64,000 nt of DNA, taken from positions 8,542,904 to 8,606,903 of the forward strand of contig NZ_CP026498.1 in assembly GCF_002953255.1 (NCBI RefSeq), in the 5' to 3' direction. The position numbers were made by a program, and so were the translations under genes. How positions within the stretch are numbered: position 1 is the first letter of the stretch; each line of letters opens with the position of its first letter. Source of the stretch: Streptomyces sp. CB01881 (GTDB lineage: Bacteria > Actinomycetota > Actinomycetes > Streptomycetales > Streptomycetaceae). Of this stretch, positions 58,797 to 64,000 are shown piece after piece. The notes under the pieces are model-generated. The model saw nothing but the letters and a program-made list of their open reading frames with translations, was not told the origin of the DNA and made no database searches.

Positions 58797-59702
58797 CTAC
58801 AGCGCCGCCCGTACCGCCGAGTCCACGTCCGGGTGCTCGAAACGGAAGCCCGCCTCCAGCAGCCGCTTCGGCACCACCCGGTGGCTGCCCACCACCTCGA
58901 TCGCCAGCTCGCCCAGCACCGCCTTCAGCACGGCCGTCGGCACCGGGAAGGGCGTCGGCCGCTTCAGCACCCGCCCGAGCGCCTCCGTCAGCTCGGCGTT
59001 GGTCACCGGGTCCGGCGCGCTGAGGTTGAACGCGCCGCTCAGGTCGTCACGGTCGATCAGGAACCGCAGCGCCGCGACCTCGTCCGCCAGCGAGATGAAG
59101 CTCCAGTACTGCCGGCCGTCGCCGAGCCGCCCGCCGAGGCCCAGCCTGAAGAGGGGGAACAGCCGCTCGCCGGCCCCGCCCTCGGCGGAGAGCACCAGCC
59201 CGGTGCGCGGGTGGACCACCCGGATCCCGGCCCGCTCGGCCGGCCGGGCGGCGGCCTCCCACTCGACGCAGACCTCGGCCAGGAAGTCGTCCCCGGCGGG
59301 GGAGGCCTCGTCGATCACCGCGTCCCCGGTCTGCCCGTACAGGCCGACGGCCGAGCCGCTGACGAGGACCCGCGGCGGCTCCTTCAGCCCGGCCAGTGCG
59401 ACGGCCAGCGTCTCGGTGCCGAGCACCCGGCTCTCCCGGATCTCCCGCTTGTACGCGTCCGTCCACCGGTGGTCGCCGACCCCGGCGCCCGCCAGGTGCA
59501 CCACCGCCTCGACCCCGGCCAGCCCGTCCCGGTCGACCTGCCCGAGCAGCGGGTTCCAGCCGATCGCCGTCGTCCCGTCCGGCTGCGGGCCGGTCCGGGA
59601 GCGGTGCCGGACCAGCCGGACCACCTTGTGGCCGTCCGCCAGCAGTGAGCGGACGAGTGCCGAGCCGATCAATCCCGTGGAGCCTGTGACCGCGATTCGC
59701 AT
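58797..59702 (-). CDS. TIGR01777-family SDR (NAD-dependent epimerase-like)
   Basis: A 301-residue protein. MRIAVTGSTGLIGSALVRSLLADGHKV starts the Rossmann fold. VHLAGAGVGDHRWTDAYKREIRESRV, VLVSGSAVGLYGQTGD and RTGLVLSAEGGAGERLFPLFRLGLGGRLGDGRQYWSFI are signatures of the SDR39U1/TIGR01777 group; substrate unknown. GAGGAT precedes the ATG by 6 nt. Confidence 0.92.
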   Translation of the reverse strand: MRIAVTGSTGLIGSALVRSLLADGHKVVRLVRHRSRTGPQPDGTTAIGWNPLLGQVDRDGLAGVEAVVHLAGAGVGDHRWTDAYKREIRESRVLGTETLAVALAGLKEPPRVLVSGSAVGLYGQTGDAVIDEASPAGDDFLAEVCVEWEAAARPAERAGIRVVHPRTGLVLSAEGGAGERLFPLFRLGLGGRLGDGRQYWSFISLADEVAALRFLIDRDDLSGAFNLSAPDPVTNAELTEALGRVLKRPTPFPVPTAVLKAVLGELAIEVVGSHRVVPKRLLEAGFRFEHPDVDSAVRAAL

Positions 59703-59775
59703 GGGGTCATCCTCGCAGTTCCCGGTGGCTGTAACTCCGTGTACAGCCCGGAGGTCGCTGATTAGCATGACGCGC

Positions 59776-60273
59776 ATGCCCGACGAAGATCTGATCATCC
59801 GCCCCGCGCAGCCCGAGGACGAGAAGGAGCTCTCCGAGCTCAACCGCGCGGCCTGGTCCTGGCTGAGCGAGGTCGCCCCGCAGCCGCCGGAGGGTGACGG
59901 GGTGTTCGACGAGCGCCACACCCCGGACCAGTTCACGCTCGCCCTGCTCGACGGCCGGATCGTCGGCTACATCCGGGTGGTCCGGCCCACCCCGCTGGTC
60001 AGCAACCAGCACGTGCGCCAGATCCAGGGCCTGGCGGTCGACGCCTCGGTCCGCGGCCGGGGCCTCGGCCGGGCGCTGGTGGAGGCGGCCTGCACGGCCG
60101 CCCGGGAGCAGGGCGCCCGCCGGATCACCCTGCGCGTGCTCGGGCACAACGCCCCGGCCCGCCGCCTCTACGAGGCCTGCGGCTTCGTCGTCGAGGGCTC
60201 GCTGACCGAGGAGTTCCTGATCGACGGCCAGTACGTGGACGACATCTGGATGGCCCGCTCGCTGACGGCCTGA
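59776..60273 (+). CDS. GNAT-family N-acetyltransferase
   Basis: A 165-residue acetyltransferase. LIIRPAQPEDEKELSELNRAA opens the fold; QGLAVDASVRGRGLGRALVEAAC is the acetyl-CoA P-loop; LGHNAPARRLYEACGFVVEG closes it. Substrate unknown. TAGCAT lies 7 nt before the ATG at 59776, suggesting leaderless expression; an ATG 9 nt upstream is a less likely start. Confidence 0.9.
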   Translation: MPDEDLIIRPAQPEDEKELSELNRAAWSWLSEVAPQPPEGDGVFDERHTPDQFTLALLDGRIVGYIRVVRPTPLVSNQHVRQIQGLAVDASVRGRGLGRALVEAACTAAREQGARRITLRVLGHNAPARRLYEACGFVVEGSLTEEFLIDGQYVDDIWMARSLTA

Positions 60274-60486
60274 ACCGCCCGGCCCCGGGCCACCCGCCGG
60301 GCCGGGGCGCCGCGCCGCCGGTCACGCGCAGGCCCGCCCCCGGACGGCCCGCACGGGGCGGCCCGCACCGTGCGCACCACCCGTGCCACGGCCCTGACGA
60401 CCCGCCGGAACCCGGGCACGGGTGGTAGCAGAGTCGTGACACACCCAACCTGTCTGGAGTAGCGCCACGCCGGGTACCGTACGGCC

Positions 60487-61521
60487 GTGAGCAACTCGAC
60501 GCCTCCCGGGTGGTACCCGGTACCGGGTGCGGACGGCACGGCCGGTCATGAGCGCTGGTGGGACGGCGCCGCCTGGACCAGCGACGTCCGCCCCGTCCAG
60601 GCGGGCGGCGGCGGGCTCGCCGACGCCCCGACGCAGGTCTCCTGGCAGACCCCGCAGCAGTCGGCCCCCGCGCAGCCGCCCGCGTACGGCTACGGCGCCC
60701 CGCAGCAGGGCACGCCCGGGTACGGCTACCCGGTGCAGAACCAGCCCGGCTACGGCTATCCGCAGGGTGGCTACCCGCCGCCCCCGACTCCCGGGGGGAC
60801 CAAACCCGGCGTGGTCATCGGCATCGTGGCCGGGGTGCTGGCCGTGGTCGGCATCGTGGTCGCGATCGTGGCCGGCAGCGGCGACGACACCCCGCGGGCG
60901 GACCCGACGCCGACGCCGACGGTCACCGTCACGGACACCCCGACCCCGACCCCGACCAAGCGCCCGTCCACCCCGACGCCGACCCCGACGCCCCCGCCGA
61001 GCCTGCCTCCGGTGCCGGTGATCAAGGACACCGCCGCCGACACCCAGCACTCCATCACCGTGCCGATATTCCAGGGCTGGGACGCGCAGACCGACACCTC
61101 GCACTCGACGGTGTCCCTGGGCAGCGGCCGGTACACCTGCCCGACCGGCGGCTCCTGCATCCGCGGCCAGTTCTCGGTCGAGAAGGACACCATCCCCGGG
61201 AGCACGGCCCGGGCCGCCGCCGAGGCGGCGATGCCCACCTACGCGGGTGCGATCTTCGCGGGGATCACCTCGCACACCGACGCCGGCTCCTCCAGCACCA
61301 CGGTGGCGGGCGTCTCCGGGTACGCGGTCCGCTGGCACATCACCACCTCGGACGGCACCAAGGGCTACGTGCTGATGGTGGCCGTCCCGGCCAAGGGCGG
61401 CGGCTACGTGGCCTTCGAGGGCGGCGTGGACGACGCCGCGGGCGCGCCGGACCCGGGCGTCCTCGACCAGATCCTCAAGGGCATCAAGCAGGACGGCAGC
61501 GCCTCCGGCTCCGGCACCTGA
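60487..61521 (+). CDS. DUF2510 protein with single membrane helix
   Basis: A 344-residue protein. DUF2510 (PPGWYPVPGADGTAGHERWWDGAAWTSD, residues 6-33) is followed by a Gln/Pro/Tyr-rich region with YGYP repeats, a helix (GVVIGIVAGVLAVVGIVVAIVAG, near 110-130), a Thr-Pro-rich stalk (TPTPTPT) and an exported domain of about 165 residues with two cysteines (RYTCPTGGSCIRG). TACCGT lies exactly 6 nt before the GTG: another leaderless candidate. Confidence 0.88.
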   Translation: MSNSTPPGWYPVPGADGTAGHERWWDGAAWTSDVRPVQAGGGGLADAPTQVSWQTPQQSAPAQPPAYGYGAPQQGTPGYGYPVQNQPGYGYPQGGYPPPPTPGGTKPGVVIGIVAGVLAVVGIVVAIVAGSGDDTPRADPTPTPTVTVTDTPTPTPTKRPSTPTPTPTPPPSLPPVPVIKDTAADTQHSITVPIFQGWDAQTDTSHSTVSLGSGRYTCPTGGSCIRGQFSVEKDTIPGSTARAAAEAAMPTYAGAIFAGITSHTDAGSSSTTVAGVSGYAVRWHITTSDGTKGYVLMVAVPAKGGGYVAFEGGVDDAAGAPDPGVLDQILKGIKQDGSASGSGT

Positions 61522-61547
61522 GGCACGGCCGACCCGGTCCGGGGGGT

Positions 61548-62066
61548 TCAGTCCCCGTAGCGCTCCCAGAGCTTGGGGAAGCGTTTCGCCATCGCGTCCG
61601 GGTCGTCGAAGTCCAGGGCCGCACCGGACGGCCGCGCGGACTGCCGCCCGCCCACCTCGGGCAGCGGCAGCCCGGTCAGCTGCTCGTACGCCTCGTCGGC
61701 GGCGTAGCCGAGGTCCTCCGCCTCGCCGTCCTCCTCCTCGTCGAAGTCGGGGAGCAGGTCGGCGAGGTCGTCCGGCTCGTGGAGCCCGCCCTCGAAGACC
61801 TCCCGGCCCTGGCCGATCAGCCAGCAGCGGAAGTAGTCGAAGCTGTCCTCGGAGGCGCCGTCCAGCAGCAGGTACGCCGCGGCCCAGAGGTCGGTGCGGT
61901 ACGCGCGCTGGAACCGCGCCTCGAAGAGCCGGGCGAAGTCGATGACGTCGTCCGGGGTCAGTTGGACGAGCCGCTCCACCAGCCGTTCCGCCTGCTCGTC
62001 CGGGTCGCCGTCGGCGGCCTCCCGGGTGTCGTCGATGATCTGCCAGAAGTCGGTCTCGTCCATCAC
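61548..62066 (-). CDS. DUF4240 protein
   Basis: A 172-residue acidic protein. MDETDFWQIIDDTREAADGD and DFARLFEARFQRAYRTDLWAAAYLLLDGASEDSFDYFRCWLIGQG are the DUF4240 signature. Function unknown. GATGCT stands exactly 6 nt before the GTG at 62066, so I take that GTG, followed directly by ATG, as the leaderless start. It converges with the DUF2510 gene. Confidence 0.88.
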   Translation of the reverse strand: MMDETDFWQIIDDTREAADGDPDEQAERLVERLVQLTPDDVIDFARLFEARFQRAYRTDLWAAAYLLLDGASEDSFDYFRCWLIGQGREVFEGGLHEPDDLADLLPDFDEEEDGEAEDLGYAADEAYEQLTGLPLPEVGGRQSARPSGAALDFDDPDAMAKRFPKLWERYGD

Positions 62067-62210
62067 GGCTCCAGCATCCCCGTTCGCCCGCGCCCGCGCA
62101 TGCGATGGGCCCGCGAAACGCCCGTTCTTCCGATGCCCGGACCGCCGGGCGGTGACCGCACCACCCCGTCCGCCCGCTGTCCGGGCCCGCCGGCCCCGCG
62201 CCGGGAAGCG

Positions 62211-62248
62211 CGGAACCCCGCGTCGTCCGGGGACGACGCGGGGTTCCG
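62211..62248 (-). terminator. Terminator of sucB
   Basis: Perfect 18-bp arms (62211-62228, 62231-62248), beginning 29 nt after the sucB stop on the leftward strand. Confidence 0.85.
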
Positions 62249-62276
62249 GGGTGCTGCCGGGGTGTTGCCGGGAGCC

Positions 62277-64000
62277 CTACAGGCCGAGCTCGACCTCGAA
62301 CTCGCCGGCCTCCAGGATCTCCTTCACGGCCACCAGGTAGCGGGCGGCGTCGGCGCCGTCCACCAGGCGGTGGTCGTAGGAGAGCGACAGGTAGGTCATG
62401 TCGCGGATGCCGATGGCGGTGCCGCCGTCGGACTCGATGACCACCGGGCGCTTGACGGTCGCGCCGATGCCCAGGATGGCGACCTGGTTCGGCGGCACGA
62501 TCACGGTGTCGAACAGCGCACCGCGCGAACCGGTGTTGCTGATGGTGAAGGTGGCGCCGGACAGCTCGTCCGGGGTGATCTTGTTGCCGCGCACCTTGCT
62601 GGCCAGCTCCGCGGTCTTCTTGGAGATGCCGGCGATGTTGAGGTCGCCCGCACCCTTGATGACCGGGGTCATCAGACCCTTCTCGGAGTCCACCGCGATA
62701 CCGATGTTCTCGGTGTCGAAGTAGGTGATGGTGCCCTCGGCCTCGTTGATCCGGGCGTTGACGACCGGGTTGGTCTTCAGCGCCTGGGCCGCGGCCTTGA
62801 CGAAGAACGGCATCGGGGACAGCTTGACGCCCTCGCGGGCGAGGAAGGCGTCCTTGGCCTTGCCGCGCAGCGACATGATCTTGGTGACGTCCACCTCGAC
62901 CACGCTGGTCAGCTGGGCCTGCTCGTGCAGGGCCTTCAGCATGTTGTCGCCGATGACCTTGCGCATGCGGGTCATCTTGACCGTCTCGCCACGCAGCGGC
63001 GACGGCGCGGCGGCGGCCTTCGGCGCGGCGGCCGGGGCGGCGGCGACGGGGGCCGGCGCGGCCTTGGCGGCCTCGGCGGCGGCGATGACGTCCTGCTTGC
63101 GGATCCGGCCGCCGACACCGGTGCCGGTGACGGAGGCCAGGGCGACGCCCTGCTCGGCGGCGAGCTTGCGCACCAGCGGGGTGACGTAGGCGTCCCCGCT
63201 GTCGGCCACCGGGGCGGCGGGCGCGACCGGAGCCGGGGAGGCCACCGGGGCCGGGGCCGCGACGGGGGCCGGGGCGGCGGCCGGGGCCGGGGCGGCGACC
63301 GGAGCCGGAGCAGCCGGAGCAGCCGGGGCGACCGGAGCGGCCGGGGCGACCGGAGCCGGAGCGGCCACCGGGGCGGCCGGGGCGACGGGGGCCGGAGCCG
63401 GGGCGGGAGCGGCCGGGGCGGCCGGAGCCGGGGCGGCGACGGGGGCCGGAGCGGCCACAGCGGCGCCCGCGGCGCCGATCAGCGCGAGCTGGGCGCCGAC
63501 CTCGGCGGTCTCGTCCTCGCCGACCAGGATCTTCACCACGGTGCCCGCGACCGGCGACGGGATCTCGGTGTCGACCTTGTCGGTGGAGACCTCGAGCAGC
63601 GGCTCGTCGACCTCGACGGTGTCACCCTCGGCCTTCAGCCAGCGGGTGACGGTGCCCTCGGTGACGGACTCGCCGAGCGCGGGCAGCAGCACCGGGGTGG
63701 CGTCGCCGGCCGGGGCGGCCGGGGCGGCCGGAGCAGCCGGGGCCTCGGCGACCGGGGCGGCGGCGACGGGCGCCTCCACGACCGGGGCCGGGGCGGCGAC
63801 CGGGGCCGGGGCGGCCTCGGCGGCCGGGGCCGGAGCGGCGACCGGGGCGCCCGAGCCGTCGTCGATGACCGCCAGCTCGGCGCCCACCTCGACGGTCTCG
63901 TCCTCGCCGACCTTGATCGAGGCCAGGATGCCCGAGGCCGGGGCCGGGATCTCGGTGTCGACCTTGTCGGTCGAGACCTCGAGCAGCGGCTCGTCGACCT
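62277..64000 (-). CDS. sucB: Dihydrolipoyllysine acyltransferase (2-oxoacid dehydrogenase E2), 5' end outside window
   Basis: The frame is open at the right edge; 574 codons are visible. This E2 carries the acyl group of a 2-oxoacid dehydrogenase, probably 2-oxoglutarate dehydrogenase. The N-terminal visible part has two lipoyl domains, each with the lipoylated Lys in DKVDTEIP. Their DNA is nearly identical around 63541-63610 and 63895-64000. A long Ala-Pro linker follows, then the E1/E3-binding domain (YVTPLVRKLAAEQGVALASV) and a catalytic domain with SYDHRLVDGADAARYL. LipA and LipB, encoded at 46.9-48.9 kb, supply the lipoyl group. A terminator follows. Confidence 0.95.
   Translation of the reverse strand, partial: VDEPLLEVSTDKVDTEIPAPASGILASIKVGEDETVEVGAELAVIDDGSGAPVAAPAPAAEAAPAPVAAPAPVVEAPVAAAPVAEAPAAPAAPAAPAGDATPVLLPALGESVTEGTVTRWLKAEGDTVEVDEPLLEVSTDKVDTEIPSPVAGTVVKILVGEDETAEVGAQLALIGAAGAAVAAPAPVAAPAPAAPAAPAPAPAPVAPAAPVAAPAPVAPAAPVAPAAPAAPAPVAAPAPAAAPAPVAAPAPVASPAPVAPAAPVADSGDAYVTPLVRKLAAEQGVALASVTGTGVGGRIRKQDVIAAAEAAKAAPAPVAAAPAAAPKAAAAPSPLRGETVKMTRMRKVIGDNMLKALHEQAQLTSVVEVDVTKIMSLRGKAKDAFLAREGVKLSPMPFFVKAAAQALKTNPVVNARINEAEGTITYFDTENIGIAVDSEKGLMTPVIKGAGDLNIAGISKKTAELASKVRGNKITPDELSGATFTISNTGSRGALFDTVIVPPNQVAILGIGATVKRPVVIESDGGTAIGIRDMTYLSLSYDHRLVDGADAARYLVAVKEILEAGEFEVELGL

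Overview
The window is a 64-kb stretch of very GC-rich DNA from a streptomycete chromosome (Streptomyces or Kitasatospora). The evidence is codon use with G or C at nearly every third position, GTG starts, secreted starch enzymes, NsdA-like and DUF1707-FHA proteins, and a core gene order (glnE, amylase/pullulanase, glnA, lipA, lipB, sucB) that I recognise from Streptomyces. Both ends cut a gene: the 3' part of glnE on the left and the 3' part of sucB on the right. I saw no rRNA, tRNA, CRISPR array or transposase.

Layout. 0-15 kb: nitrogen and starch use. It holds glnE, a PAP2 membrane protein, a giant secreted alpha-amylase/pullulanase, a secreted M4 protease, amtB-glnK behind GlnR-like boxes, and a second secreted alpha-amylase. 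The two starch genes share an operator-like sequence. 15-27.5 kb: small housekeeping and unknown genes (SDR, lipoprotein esterase, hemerythrin, FHA, DUF1697, PPOX, ArsC-like, P450, SpoIIE phosphatase, amphi-Trp, and a coupled PAP2/lipid-kinase pair). 27.9-43.4 kb: an accessory region with regulators (MarR, LysR, TetR), an MFS pump, a second hemerythrin, a broken lpd copy and an aromatic-type catabolic cluster. 43.4-64 kb: conserved core with glnA, RDD, DUF4191, lipA, lipB, a 3-hydroxybutyrate unit (CdaR/PucR-like regulator, MHS transporter, dehydrogenase), an NsdA-like regulator, a Kef-type antiporter, an amine-oxidase-like flavoprotein, a TIGR01777 SDR, a GNAT, DUF2510 and DUF4240 proteins, and sucB.

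How parts work together. glnE, amtB, glnK and glnA form the ammonium uptake and assimilation set, and amtB and glnA carry GlnR-type 11-bp-period boxes. lipA and lipB make the lipoyl cofactor used by the lipoyl domains of SucB. The catabolic cluster (two alpha/beta hydrolases, a flavin monooxygenase, a DoxX-like protein, a ferric-reductase-like oxidoreductase and a TetR) shares one 15-bp operator at three promoters.

Most notable: the catabolic cluster lies between two direct copies of the glnA 3' end plus its terminator hairpin. This looks like an 8.6-kb island inserted at glnA with no recombinase of its own. Two other patterns recur: promoters placed so that transcription would start at the start codon (leaderless genes), and short degenerate tandem repeats that begin exactly at stop codons.
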